DNA of 64,000 nt from Stappia sp. BW2 (GCF_008107695.1 NZ_VIRG01000053.1:372001-436000); one strand, 5' to 3'. Shown: positions 18,137 to 26,949, numbered from the stretch's first letter. Translations and numbers: made by a program. Notes: generated from the sequence alone by a model not told the origin.

Positions 18137-18169
18137 AAAAAAGCGGCGAACGGTTGGGCCGTTCGCCGC
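18137..18169 (-). terminator. Rho-independent terminator after the small membrane protein gene
   Basis: An 11-bp perfect stem (GCGGCGAACGG at 18143-18153 with CCGTTCGCCGC at 18159-18169) has a 5-base loop. Read on the minus strand it is followed by six T (18142-18137). It lies 75 bp after the stop of the gene at 18244-18483 and insulates the locus downstream. Confidence 0.93.
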
Positions 18170-18243
18170 ATGATTGATTTTCACAGGTCTTTGATTGGAG
18201 TGCACACGCAGACGCCGATCATCTGCATGGAGAGAAATGAAGC

Positions 18244-18483
18244 CTAAAACACCATCATTCCGATGAAGACCATTACAACAGCCAGCACGCTCCAGGCCAT
18301 CAACTCCTGGAACTGTGACTGCCGGGATTTGACTTCACTCCAGGTGCGGGCCTGAGGTGCCTGCCTCAATCCAAATTGCGGCCGGTTGATGGAAGCATCC
18401 GAGACGTGACGGAACCGGTCACGCAGCTCCTGTGCCCGGCGGGCACCACGGTCTTCGTTTATGGTCCGATACCTCAATGGCAT
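18244..18483 (-). CDS. Small protein with one C-terminal membrane helix
   Basis: This 79-residue protein has a basic, charged N-terminal half and a single hydrophobic C-terminal segment (about 61-79, SVLAVVMVFIGMMVF), so it is probably a tail-anchored inner-membrane protein. I do not recognise the family. It is supported as a real gene by a GGAGG seven bases before the ATG and by the strong terminator downstream. It does not overlap the defence-like locus, from which that terminator separates it. Function unknown. Confidence 0.7.
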   Translation of the reverse strand: MPLRYRTINEDRGARRAQELRDRFRHVSDASINRPQFGLRQAPQARTWSEVKSRQSQFQELMAWSVLAVVMVFIGMMVF

Positions 18484-18628
18484 GTGTAACCTCCGTATAT
18501 GCCAACGTGGCTAAAACGCAGGTAGGACGCACAAGCGGCCTTTGCAAATGACAGATTTTTAATCTTGCCGCAGCTGCCATCTCAAGATGCCGGGGCGCCA
18601 GCTGACGCGGGAAATCGGAGCAGAAACG

Positions 18629-19171
18629 TCAGGCAGCGGACAGCTCCTTTTCCTTGGCCTTGTCTTTTTCCTTGCCTTCGGCTTCGGCGGCAGCATCCCC
18701 GTCGGTGTCGAAATCGGCTTCATGTTCCGGGTCATTGTCGACAGAGATCGACAGGTTCTTTTCGACCTGCCGGAGCAGCTTGCGCAGTTTCTTGCGGTCC
18801 TTGTCGTCCAGTCCGGACATGGCTTCCCGTTCCAGGCGCTTCCAGGCCTTGTCAACCGACACCACAAGCTCGCGGCCGACGTCGGTTAGATAGACACGAG
18901 CAAGACGACCGTCCGTATCGGAGACCTGACGGCGCACGTAGCCCTGACTGGAAAGCCGGGTCACCATCTTGGTGACGGTGGGCGGCTGCACGCCGAGTGC
19001 GAGAGCCAACTGGCTCATCGTGCGTCCGTCCGTGTCCGCCAGCACCTTGAGCACCAGTTCCTGGCCCGGGTGCAGACCGATCCGCATAAGATGCGCCCCG
19101 GACCGGGCCCGCTGCGCCTTTGCAGCCTGAACCAGGCGGAACGTTATGCTTTTCTTGTAATTGAAAGCCAT
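18629..19171 (-). CDS. MarR-family transcriptional regulator
   Basis: The 180-residue protein has the winged helix-turn-helix of MarR between about 30 and 135. It includes LHPGQELVLKVLADTDGRTM, the recognition helix region ALGVQPPTVTKMVTRLSSQGY and the wing VRRQVSDTDGRLARVYLTD. MarR proteins bind palindromic DNA as dimers and are released by small phenolic or oxidative ligands. The C-terminal 45 residues are a low-complexity acidic and lysine-rich tail (GDAAAEAEGKEKDKAKEKEL) unusual for the family. No obvious target gene adjoins: the next gene upstream on the same strand is an ABC ATPase 236 bp away. Confidence 0.9.
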   Translation of the reverse strand: MAFNYKKSITFRLVQAAKAQRARSGAHLMRIGLHPGQELVLKVLADTDGRTMSQLALALGVQPPTVTKMVTRLSSQGYVRRQVSDTDGRLARVYLTDVGRELVVSVDKAWKRLEREAMSGLDDKDRKKLRKLLRQVEKNLSISVDNDPEHEADFDTDGDAAAEAEGKEKDKAKEKELSAA

Positions 19172-19407
19172 CGCTGCAACCCCGTCTTCCAGTCAACTCT
19201 AATCACGTTCATCAATGACGCGGAGGCACCCTAGCGAAGGTATTTAACCGTCAAATGACACCCGCCCGGCAAAAGTCGATTTTAACGACACTGCACAGAG
19301 TTGACGCCTGATATCCAGCGAACTTTTGTTTCATCGAACGCACGCGGTCTCAAATGGAGCGGGGATGTCAGGCACAAGAGGTCACGTTTTCCCTGTTATG
19401 GGCACCT

Positions 19408-20196
19408 TCAAAGAGCGTCAGCCGGTTCCAGGGCACCGTGAAGCGCGTCGGAAACCTCGCGGCAGTACTGACTGTAGTCTGAAGACGTCCGGAAACTGTC
19501 TTCCCGCGGATACGGCACATCGATATCCATCTCGCGGATGACCCGCCCCGGCCGGGACGCCATCACCACGATGCGGCTGGAGAGATAGACGGACTCGAAC
19601 ACCGAATGCGTCACGAAAAGAACGGTCCAGCCAAAGGTCTTCTGCAGGTGAAGCAGATCGTTGTTGAGCTTGAACCGCGTGATCTCGTCGAGCGCGGCGA
19701 AGGGTTCGTCCATCAGCAGAACCTTTGGACGGGTGACAAGCGCGCGTGCAATCGAGACCCGCATTTTCATGCCACCGGACAGCTGACGGGGAAAATCTTC
19801 GGCGAAATCGGCAAGACCGACAGTCGCAAGGGCATCCATCACCCGGTCCTTGGCCGCCTGCCGGGAAACGCCCTTTAGCCGCAGCGGCAGCCAGACATTG
19901 GCAAAAACCGTGGCCCACGGCATCAGCGTCGGCTCCTGGAACACGAACCCAAGCTCGTGCTCATCCTGCCCGCTGCGCTCCATCGGCCAGGAAACGGTAC
20001 CGGAAGAAGGGTTGGACAATCCGGCGATGATCCGGAGCGCGCTCGACTTGCCGCACCCCGAAGGCCCAAGCAGGGACACGAACTCGCCCTCGCGCACATC
20101 CAGGGAGAAATCGTCGAGCGCGGCCGTGCCGTTTTCGAAAACCTTGCCTATCCCCTTCAGGGATACGACAACAGGAGCCTTGTTCAGTGACGTCAT
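19408..20196 (-). CDS. ABC transporter ATPase of the nitrate/taurine/sulfonate type
   Basis: The 262-residue ATPase has Walker A GPSGCGKSS near residue 44, FVFQEPTLMPWATVFANVWLPL after the Q-loop, the signature LSGGMKMRVSIARAL, Walker B VLLMDEPFAALDE and a His switch (VTHSVFES). The sequence order and FQEPTLMPW pattern place it with TauB/SsuB/NrtD-type import ATPases acting on the cytoplasmic face. No permease or binding-protein gene is next to it; an MFS gene lies 49 bp upstream on the same strand and may be co-transcribed. The start complementary to 20194-20196 fits the family; the frame extends further upstream without homology. Its partner permease must be encoded elsewhere, or it serves a different role. 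Confidence 0.9.
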   Translation of the reverse strand: MTSLNKAPVVVSLKGIGKVFENGTAALDDFSLDVREGEFVSLLGPSGCGKSSALRIIAGLSNPSSGTVSWPMERSGQDEHELGFVFQEPTLMPWATVFANVWLPLRLKGVSRQAAKDRVMDALATVGLADFAEDFPRQLSGGMKMRVSIARALVTRPKVLLMDEPFAALDEITRFKLNNDLLHLQKTFGWTVLFVTHSVFESVYLSSRIVVMASRPGRVIREMDIDVPYPREDSFRTSSDYSQYCREVSDALHGALEPADAL

Positions 20197-20245
20197 GTGA
20201 TCGCTTCCGGCTTTCCTGTTGTGTGAACCACTTCCGCAGCGTCCG

Positions 20246-21406
20246 TCAATCCTTGACCTTGAGGGCCCCTGCAAGCATCGGAATGGCCACCGTCAGCACC
20301 GCAACGGTGATGAAAGACGCCCTGAGCGAGAAATAGTCGCCAACAAAACCAAGCAGCGGCGGCCCGAACAGGAAGGCTCCATAGCCAAGCGTGGCAACAG
20401 CCGCAAGGGCAGCCCCTTTCGACATATGCGGATCGCTGGCCGCCCGGGACATGGCAAGCGGAAACAGCACCGCATATCCAAGGCCCATCACGAAACATCC
20501 CGCCCAGACTGACCACAGACCGGCTTCGGAGACCAGCAGGACACCTCCCAACAGGGCAACGATACCGCTTACGCGGGCGGTTCGCACCGGTCCGAAACGG
20601 GCGATCACCTGATCGCCAGCCAGGCGCATGATCACCATGGCGATCGAGAAGATCGTGAAGGCAGCCGGCGCAAGCGATTGGGAAATGCCAAGATCCTCGA
20701 TCTGATAGAGCGCAGCCCAGTCCGTCACCGCACCTTCACCCAAGGCTGCCACCAGAGCCATCAGCCCGACAAGCACAAGAGCTCCCTTGGGCATCGCAAA
20801 CAGCGGTGCCTTGCTGCCATCTTCGTTGTGGACCTCGTTTTTCGGCCAGGCCTGACGCCAGTACCAGACGAGGAACGGTGCCGAAATCGCACCCCAGAGC
20901 ACAAAATGCGACAGGACACTCAGCCCGGCCGTAATCGCAAGCCCACCGGCCAGTGCGGCGGCGCCCGCCCCCAGGCTGTAAAGCCCGTGATAGGAGGACA
21001 TGATCGGGCGCCCCAGCGTCTTTTCCACCTCGGCGCCCCAACCGTTCATGGAAATATCCAGCGCCCCGATGTTGAGGCCTGCCAGGAACAGGGCGGCGGT
21101 CAACAAGGTCACGTCGGGCGCAAGTCCGACCAGAACGAAACTGACGATGTTGGCAACCGTCAGCAGTTTGGTCATGGGTGCAGCGCCCAGACGGTCAATA
21201 AGCATTCCCGTGATCGGAAAGGCAACAAAGGCACCGCAAGCCATCACAAGCAGGAGAATGCCAAAACCGCTTTCGTCCAACCCGGTTGCGGACTTGATGT
21301 CGGGAATGCGCGAGGCCCACGTCCCGATACTGGTACCGCACATGAAAAAAATTGCCGAAACGACGCGGCGCGCGGCAACGGCTTGGCGCTGGATTGAAAC
21401 TGACAT
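20246..21406 (-). CDS. MFS transporter
   Basis: The 386-residue inner-membrane protein has 12 predicted hydrophobic helices and MFS landmarks. It begins with SAIFFMCGTSIGTWASRIPDIK, a pattern of the FucP/YbjJ-like subfamily, and has MLIDRLGAAPMTKLL in the first cytoplasmic loop and a central charged loop near 190-210 (KNEVHNEDGSKAP). Relatives are exporters or importers of sugars and small metabolites; the substrate is not evident. I start at the ATG complementary to 21404-21406. It is upstream of, and probably co-transcribed with, the orphan TauB-like ATPase. Confidence 0.85.
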   Translation of the reverse strand: MSVSIQRQAVAARRVVSAIFFMCGTSIGTWASRIPDIKSATGLDESGFGILLLVMACGAFVAFPITGMLIDRLGAAPMTKLLTVANIVSFVLVGLAPDVTLLTAALFLAGLNIGALDISMNGWGAEVEKTLGRPIMSSYHGLYSLGAGAAALAGGLAITAGLSVLSHFVLWGAISAPFLVWYWRQAWPKNEVHNEDGSKAPLFAMPKGALVLVGLMALVAALGEGAVTDWAALYQIEDLGISQSLAPAAFTIFSIAMVIMRLAGDQVIARFGPVRTARVSGIVALLGGVLLVSEAGLWSVWAGCFVMGLGYAVLFPLAMSRAASDPHMSKGAALAAVATLGYGAFLFGPPLLGFVGDYFSLRASFITVAVLTVAIPMLAGALKVKD

Positions 21407-21583
21407 GAAGCTAACATTTTCTGGGAGGGCAGCGGCCCGAAAGAGAACCGTCTTTCTGTCACGCACACAGCAACCTGACAAGCGCCAATCCCGGCGAAAG
21501 CAGCCTCCGGTTACGCCCGGTCCTGTGACAGCAGGAGAACGCAGCGGCACCCCACGCTACACCCAACCGGCCTGGATACCGGC

Positions 21584-22588
21584 TCAGCTATTCAGACCGA
21601 AGAGCCGGGACTGGATGTCATTGGTCCGCTCGATAGCGGACTGATAGGCGGAAATCGCAGCCGCTGTTTCGGCACTGGCCCTGTCGGTTCCCGGTTCACC
21701 CGAACCTTCACCTCCCTCGGCACTCCCAGCTCCGTCAGCGTTTTCAGCCCCCTTGGCGCTATCCGTACCGACAGGGTCCCTGTCCGGACCGGTTGCGGCA
21801 TCGACGTCTCCGTCGCCATCATCTCCGGACAATTCTTCCGTTTTCTTCTGCCGCACCTCGGCCTGCGCTTCGGATATCTGGGCTCTTGCCTGCTGCGCCA
21901 CCTTCAGGTCCTGAGAGGATGGATCGGCCGGCGCGGTGGCAGCCCGAATGACTACCTGCATCTTGCGGATCGTGGCTTCGGGTGTGCGCTCTTTCGAAGT
22001 ATCGATCTGAACCTCGCCGCCTATGGCGTAGCGTTTGCCGTCTGGCCCCTGCTGAAAGGTATAGCTGGGCGCCCCGGCATGAGCGCCGCCAACGCGGGCA
22101 TGGGCCAGCTCGTGGGCACGAACTTCCTGGTCACGCTGCTTCAGCTTTTCAACCTGTTTTTCCTCGGCCTTGTCGAGGCCGTCCCCATCGGGGTCTTCGT
22201 CCTTGGTGCTTTCGTCCTGCGCCTGACCGGTGCTGCTTCCGGCAGCAGCCGCCTCTGTGTCCGCACCGTCGCCGGCTGCTCCCGCATTTGCGGAGTTGCC
22301 GGTCTCGGCGTCTTCGCCATCAGGATTTCCGGGCGCAGCAGCCGAACGGGAACGTCCCGCCCCCGCAGCAGATCCGTCGGCTTCCTGAAGCGCAATCACG
22401 GCCTGGGCACTCAACGGGGGTATGTTGCCGCCCCGAATGGCGATTGCCGAAGCACTTGCCTGACTTGCCCGCGCAGAAGCCTGGTCCCGGCCAGGGGTGT
22501 TCTCCCCCGAACCAGGATCGCGCTCCGCCGCGACACCGTTTCCTCTCAGGATCGTCGCTGGCGTATTTGACAGGATTGCGCCGATCAT
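21584..22588 (-). CDS. SprA-like putative zinc metalloprotease
   Basis: The 334-residue protein has a long disordered N-terminal half rich in Ala, Gly, Ser, Asp and Glu (about 15-135), then a SprA-related domain. The zincin motif is RAHELAHA with His159, Glu160 and His163. It is followed by a YTFQQGPDGKRYAIGGEVQID segment and the MQVVIRAATAPADPSSQDLKVA segment, which typify the family. The motif order shows a putative peptidase, but the biological target of these proteins is unknown. The C-terminal 80 residues are again acidic and disordered. The protein has no clear signal peptide. It ends 177 bp before the MFS gene on the same strand. Confidence 0.85.
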   Translation of the reverse strand: MIGAILSNTPATILRGNGVAAERDPGSGENTPGRDQASARASQASASAIAIRGGNIPPLSAQAVIALQEADGSAAGAGRSRSAAAPGNPDGEDAETGNSANAGAAGDGADTEAAAAGSSTGQAQDESTKDEDPDGDGLDKAEEKQVEKLKQRDQEVRAHELAHARVGGAHAGAPSYTFQQGPDGKRYAIGGEVQIDTSKERTPEATIRKMQVVIRAATAPADPSSQDLKVAQQARAQISEAQAEVRQKKTEELSGDDGDGDVDAATGPDRDPVGTDSAKGAENADGAGSAEGGEGSGEPGTDRASAETAAAISAYQSAIERTNDIQSRLFGLNS

Positions 22589-22760
22589 GGCGCCTATTCT
22601 CCCGCAAAGACGTCAGCAATTTCTAAACACCGGTTAAGAAACCGGGATCATAACTTCGTGAAGACAGGCCTGGATGAAGGTCTCTCCTACGCCGCCTCTT
22701 GCCTGTCCGAGGACGCTATGCGAAGGAGAAAGTAACGTAGTTTCAAAGCGGAAGAGATAG

Positions 22761-23564
22761 ATGCTGCCCAAGCCGTACTGGCAAGACATGACGACACTCG
22801 ACTTCCAGTCTCCCGGCGTTGAGGACTGGATCGCTGTGTTGCCCGTGGCAGCTATCGAACAGCATGGCCCCCATCTGCCTCTGTCGACGGACGCAACGAT
22901 TGCCGAAGGGCAGATCCAGCGCGTTCTTGACCTTCTGCCGGATGGTTTGCCGGTAACCTTCCTGCCGGTGCAGCCCGTCGGCAAGTCGGACGAGCACATC
23001 TCCTCACCCGGAACGTTGACGCTTGCCTGGGACACGGTCACACGCTGTTGGCTTGAACTGGGCGAAAGCATCGCCCGGGCCGGAGTCCGCAAGCTTGTGC
23101 TGATCAATTCCCACGGCGGTAACGTGCCTGTTCTGGATATCGTGGCCCGGGAGCTTCGTGTGAAGCACGGCATGTTCGTGACTGCCACGAACTGGCTTCG
23201 GTTCGGTCAGCCCGACGGGCTCTACGCCGACGAGGAATTCACCTACGGCATTCATGGCGGCGACATCGAGACCTCGCTGATGCTGCATCTGCGTCCCGAT
23301 CTTGTCCGCATGGACCTTGCGACTGACTTTCCGTCGCAACAGCAAAGCTACCTCAAGGAATTCAAGCATCTGCGCGGGCACGGCAAGGCCCAATACGGCT
23401 GGAAGGCGCAGGACCTCAACGAGGCCGGCGCACTTGGCAACGCCGCACTCGCAACAGCTGAAAAAGGACGCCAATCGCTCGATCACGCGGCGCGTGGCTT
23501 CATCGAACTGCTTGAAGACGTCAAGAGCTTCGACATGGAAAGGCTCTGGTCGCCGGCACGTTGA
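22761..23564 (+). CDS. Creatininase-family amidohydrolase
   Basis: The 267-residue protein carries the creatininase metal-binding pattern: Glu33 and His35 in AAIEQHGPHLPLSTD, Asp44, His118 in LINSHGGN, and Glu170 in YGIHGGDIETS. Members hydrolyse cyclic amides or act in deamination and cofactor biosynthesis, such as creatininase and MftE. The precise substrate is not evident; no mycofactocin or creatine genes adjoin. A GGAAGAG lies just upstream of the ATG, though an ATG nine codons in is possible. It is followed after 229 bp by a LysR gene on the same strand. Confidence 0.9.
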   Translation: MLPKPYWQDMTTLDFQSPGVEDWIAVLPVAAIEQHGPHLPLSTDATIAEGQIQRVLDLLPDGLPVTFLPVQPVGKSDEHISSPGTLTLAWDTVTRCWLELGESIARAGVRKLVLINSHGGNVPVLDIVARELRVKHGMFVTATNWLRFGQPDGLYADEEFTYGIHGGDIETSLMLHLRPDLVRMDLATDFPSQQQSYLKEFKHLRGHGKAQYGWKAQDLNEAGALGNAALATAEKGRQSLDHAARGFIELLEDVKSFDMERLWSPAR

Positions 23565-23638
23565 TACGGATCTGAACCGGTTTTGAACGGCCGGAAACGG
23601 TTATATGTTACGTAAAGGTAATATAAATAAATTCATCA

Positions 23639-23670
23639 ATTACCAATATCCCGATTTCGATATCGGTAAT
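23639..23670. promoter_or_regulatory. Imperfect inverted repeat in AT-rich leader of the LysR gene
   Basis: ATTACCAATATC (23639-23650) and GATATCGGTAAT (23659-23670) form a 12-bp inverted repeat with one mismatch and an 8-bp spacer. The octamer GGTAATAT occurs at 23617-23624 and again at 23665-23672, as direct repeats. The region lies 120-180 bp before the LysR start and could be an autoregulatory binding site. Confidence 0.35.
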
Positions 23671-23770
23671 ATTCGAATTTTCTGAGCTAAGTCAACAATA
23701 ATACACAACAAATTTCTACGTGTATTGACCTGAACCTGTTTAGGCGACACATTAATCCTTGTAGAGATTT

Positions 23771-23793
23771 GGGAGGGCGGTTCTCGCAGAACC
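23771..23793 (+). promoter_or_regulatory. Ribosome binding site followed by a hairpin directly before the LysR ATG
   Basis: GGGAGGG (23771-23777) is 16 bases from the ATG, too far for normal use. The 15 bases 23779-23793 form a perfect 6-bp stem (GGTTCT/AGAACC) with a CGC loop, ending at the ATG. Folding would bring the site close to the start. Confidence 0.4.
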
Positions 23794-24732
23794 ATGAATC
23801 TTTCTATTCGGCAGCTGGCGACCTTTCGAGAGGTCATGCGAAGTGGCTCTATTTCAGAGGCCGCGCGCACGCTTGGCCGAACGCAACCTGCGGTCAGCTC
23901 CACCATTGCGGGCCTTGAAACAGAGCTCGAACTGAAACTGTTCGTGCGTGAACAGGGCCGCCTCGTACCAACACCGGAAGCCGAATTCTTTCTGGAAGAA
24001 GCCGAAGCCATTCTGAAACGGCTTGAAATCTCCAAACGCACGCTGCGCGGCCTCGCCAACAGGGAACACGGGCAGTTGCGGATTGCCGGCATTCCCGAAG
24101 CAACGGCCGACTTCCTGCCCAACAGTCTGGCGCAATTCATCGCCGACAAACCAAGCGTCAAGGTTTCCCTGGCAAGCAGAACCTCAGCCGAAATCGAGGA
24201 ACTGATCGCTGCACAGCAATTCGATATCGGATTTGCCGAAACCCCGCGGGCGCGAAATTCTTTCGACCAGATCGATTTCGAGCTGGAATGCATGTGCGCA
24301 GTGCCCGCAACCGACCCCTTGGCCTCGATGGAAGTCATCACCCCCAAGGAGCTGGATGGATACCCGCTCGCGCTGCTTCACTCCGAGCATCGCAGCCACC
24401 GCCAGACACTCTCCCGCTTTCGCGATGCCGGCGTCCGGTTCAACCAGCGCTTCGAGCTTCAGACAGCCTGGCCCGGGCTCCGCTTCGTTGAAGCAGGTCT
24501 CTGCGCTTTGATCTGCGATATGATCACAGCCTATAATGCTCAGGAAAAAGGCCGTCTCGGCATGGGACCACCCATGATCGTCTTTCGTCCGTTCCGGCCA
24601 CGCATTCAAAACAGCCTGTCGATCCTCACACCGACCCACCGGCCGATCTCCATCGTCGCGAAGGACTTTTGCGATTACCTTGGCACTGAGGTGGAAAGCA
24701 TCCGCACATCCATGATCAAACGGGCTGTCTGA
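23794..24732 (+). CDS. LysR-family transcriptional regulator
   Basis: The 312-residue protein has the N-terminal helix-turn-helix of LysR (residues about 1-62, FREVMRSGSISEAARTLGRTQPAVSSTIAGLETEL split by the turn) and a substrate-binding co-inducer domain (about 90-300). The N-terminal sequence NLSIRQLATFREVM is typical. A co-inducer cannot be guessed. Its start ATG at 23794 is directly preceded by a hairpin. No divergent target gene adjoins; the nearest gene, a creatininase relative on the same strand, is an obvious but unproven candidate. Confidence 0.92.
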   Translation: MNLSIRQLATFREVMRSGSISEAARTLGRTQPAVSSTIAGLETELELKLFVREQGRLVPTPEAEFFLEEAEAILKRLEISKRTLRGLANREHGQLRIAGIPEATADFLPNSLAQFIADKPSVKVSLASRTSAEIEELIAAQQFDIGFAETPRARNSFDQIDFELECMCAVPATDPLASMEVITPKELDGYPLALLHSEHRSHRQTLSRFRDAGVRFNQRFELQTAWPGLRFVEAGLCALICDMITAYNAQEKGRLGMGPPMIVFRPFRPRIQNSLSILTPTHRPISIVAKDFCDYLGTEVESIRTSMIKRAV

Positions 24733-25009
24733 GGTTCTGCGGCAAGCGCGATATTGGCAGAATGGACGAATTCGCAGGGCGGTTTGTTGACCTAACCGCC
24801 GCGAGCGGCTGACGGCGATGGCGCCGTCAGAAAGACTGCGTTTCGCGATTTTATTGCGTTATCACGCGGCCGATGGGGCTGGCACAATTCTGGCCGGCGC
24901 ACCTATGGCCGAACAAAGCAACCCAGGCGCGACGGAAAATCAAAAGATGCTGGCATCCGAGCACGCGTTCATTTGCAAACGAGTGTCCGGATGTCAGACC
25001 TGCACCGTG
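24733..25009. other. Intergenic region with one hairpin
   Basis: Between convergent LysR and LuxR-type genes, this 277-bp gap contains a perfect 9-bp stem (CTGACGGCG at 24809-24817 with CGCCGTCAG at 24822-24830) with an ATGG loop. Neither strand has a T-run after it, so it is at most a poor terminator. No gene is evident. Confidence 0.4.
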
Positions 25010-25312
25010 TCAGGCGGCTGCGTTGTGAAAAATCGCGCTGTTTGCAGCAACGATAGCAACCGCGTTGGTGCGGTTTTTCGCCCCGAGGCGGGTGATGGCA
25101 TTGCGGATATGCGCCTTGACGGTCGCAATCGACACGCCCAACTCATAGGCAATCTGCTTGTTCACCTTGCCTTCGCACAGCTTCACCATGATTTCGAGCT
25201 GGCGCGGCGTCACCAGTTCGGTGAGGTTGATTGGCCAGCGGATACCAGCGGCAAATGCGCCGGTGCCACCATTGACTGCGGAACTTGTCGGCAAAGCGAA
25301 ATGAGCGGTCAT
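25010..25312 (-). CDS. LuxR-type DNA-binding protein without a sensor domain
   Basis: The protein has about 100 residues and consists almost wholly of a LuxR C-terminal helix-turn-helix (about 30-95): LTELVTPRQLEIMVKLCEGK, NKQIAYELGVSIATVKAHIRNAIT and the final RLGAKNRTNAVAI. No receiver, autoinducer-binding or PAS domain is present. I choose the ATG complementary to 25310-25312 because AAGGA lies eight bases upstream; in-frame starts at about 25363 are also possible and would add 17 residues. It is divergent from the ScfR-type gene at 25443 and may share its regulatory region. Confidence 0.85.
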   Translation of the reverse strand: MTAHFALPTSSAVNGGTGAFAAGIRWPINLTELVTPRQLEIMVKLCEGKVNKQIAYELGVSIATVKAHIRNAITRLGAKNRTNAVAIVAANSAIFHNAAA

Positions 25313-25442
25313 CACTACGTTCCTTGGGGTTGTTTCCTCCGTGGTGACAGGACTTTTCATCATTACCCGGCTATTGTAAAATGTTAAATAGCATACTGCA
25401 TATTGTTAAAGATTCGCAATTTGATCCCGGAGACTGTCGAAG

Positions 25443-26882
25443 GTGAGCAAAAAACTCTATTCCGGCCACACGTTGCGGCAAATCCGCTCGGATTTCGGCC
25501 TCTCCCAGGTGGAGCTAGCCAAGAAGATCGGCCTGTCCACCGCCTATGTGAACCAGATCGAAAACAACAACCGCCCCGTCACCGCCTCGGTGCTGCTGAC
25601 GATCAACCGGATTTTCGGTGTTGACCTGTCCGCCTTCGAACAGAACGATCTCGACCGAGTGGTGCAGGATCTTCAGGAAATTTTTGCAGACACCCAGTTT
25701 CTGACAGCCTCCGTCGGCCGGCAGGAAGTGCATGAACTGGTGACACGGGCCCCGGGCGTCACCAAGGCGATCATGGATCTTTATGGGGCCCTGCGAACCT
25801 ATCACGACCGGGAAGCGAACGAAGACGATCTGGTTCAGCTCGGCGGCAGCCCTGAAAGCGGTCCTGGCCCCAGAAAATCGGCCTACGAAGAAGTCCGCGA
25901 CTACTTCCATTACATGGACAACTATGTCGATTCCATCGACCGGGCGGCTGAAAAACTGTCTCTGGAAATCGGACTCTCCAAAGCCCCCTCCAAGTTTGCG
26001 GCCCTCACCGCCTGGCTGCAGGAGCGCTTCGGCATAACGGTGAAGGAATTTCCCGACTATCGAGGCACCCTGATCCGGCAGGACGATTTTGCCCGCACCA
26101 TCACCCTTTACAGTGCGACGCCACAGTCGACCAAAAGCTTCCTGCTGGGGTCAGTCATCGCGGAACTGTGCGTGCGCGACCTCATTTCCGAAGAGGTCAC
26201 CAAAGCACGGTTCAAGACCAAGTCGGCGGAGAGCATCGCGCGGCTTGCCCTCAGGAACTATTTCGCCGGCGCCCTGATCCTGGCCTATGACGATTTCCTG
26301 AAAGCGGTCGCGGAAACCCGGCACGACATCCAGCTTCTGTCCAACCGTCTGGATGCCAGCATCGAAACCGTCTGCCATCGCCTGTCGACGTTGCAGCGCC
26401 CCGGCGCCAAGGGGCTGCCGTTCTATTTCGTGAAGATCGACCGGGCCGGCAACGTCGTCAAACGCCACAGCGCAACCCGGTTCCAGTTCGCCCGCTTCGG
26501 CGGCTCCTGCCCGCGCTGGAACGTGCATCAGGCCTTCGAGCAGAACTCGAACAAGTTCACCTCGCAGGTTGCCCAGATGCCGGATGGCGTGCGCTACCTG
26601 TGTGTCGCGACCAGCATCACCAAACATCAGCCGGACTATCGCAGCGGCGAGCGCCGCTACGCGCTCGGCATCGGTTGTGAGGTACAATACGCCGATGCGG
26701 TGGTCTACGCCGACGGGCTCGCAGTCGACGAGATCGCCTCACCCGAACCCATCGGCGTCAACTGCCGCATCTGCCCAAGGGACAATTGCGACCAGCGCGC
26801 CTTCCCCGCCGTCGACAAGGAACCCTTCATCGACTCCGGCCAGCGCGGCATTATTCCGTATCGGGTGAAGGCAGCGGATTAG
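25443..26882 (+). CDS. ScfR/RamB-like XRE-family regulator
   Basis: The 479-residue protein begins with an XRE helix-turn-helix (about 5-65, with FGLSQVELAKKIGLSTAYVN). Its central part (about 160-300) is the IrrE-like degenerate domain and it ends in a cysteine motif VNCRICPRDNCDQRAFP (from about 437). This layout matches the short-chain fatty acyl-CoA regulator family (ScfR, RamB, PrpR relatives), which sense acyl-CoA and control propionate or glyoxylate pathways. The gene starts with GTG; a GGAG lies 14 bp upstream and GAAGG is close. It is divergent from the LuxR-type gene and convergent with the GMC oxidoreductase. Targets are unknown. Confidence 0.9.
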   Translation: MSKKLYSGHTLRQIRSDFGLSQVELAKKIGLSTAYVNQIENNNRPVTASVLLTINRIFGVDLSAFEQNDLDRVVQDLQEIFADTQFLTASVGRQEVHELVTRAPGVTKAIMDLYGALRTYHDREANEDDLVQLGGSPESGPGPRKSAYEEVRDYFHYMDNYVDSIDRAAEKLSLEIGLSKAPSKFAALTAWLQERFGITVKEFPDYRGTLIRQDDFARTITLYSATPQSTKSFLLGSVIAELCVRDLISEEVTKARFKTKSAESIARLALRNYFAGALILAYDDFLKAVAETRHDIQLLSNRLDASIETVCHRLSTLQRPGAKGLPFYFVKIDRAGNVVKRHSATRFQFARFGGSCPRWNVHQAFEQNSNKFTSQVAQMPDGVRYLCVATSITKHQPDYRSGERRYALGIGCEVQYADAVVYADGLAVDEIASPEPIGVNCRICPRDNCDQRAFPAVDKEPFIDSGQRGIIPYRVKAAD

Positions 26883-26949
26883 TCACGAAGTTTCAGGAGC
26901 TTGCCGAGAATACGCAAGAGAGGCGTGCAACCAGCATATGCTCCCCCAA

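Noticed and set aside
17749-18240. Attachment site or integrase scar next to the protease-STAND locus
   Set aside because: No tRNA, direct repeat pair, integrase or transposase remnant could be found on either side.
24809-24830. Perfect 9-bp hairpin as terminator of the LysR gene
   Set aside because: No T-run follows on either strand, so it does not meet the requirements for intrinsic termination. Kept only as a hairpin.
25364-25442. ScfR operator in the divergent promoter
   Set aside because: Only a loose TTCGCAATTTG was seen, and the family's site is not known well enough to me to claim it.
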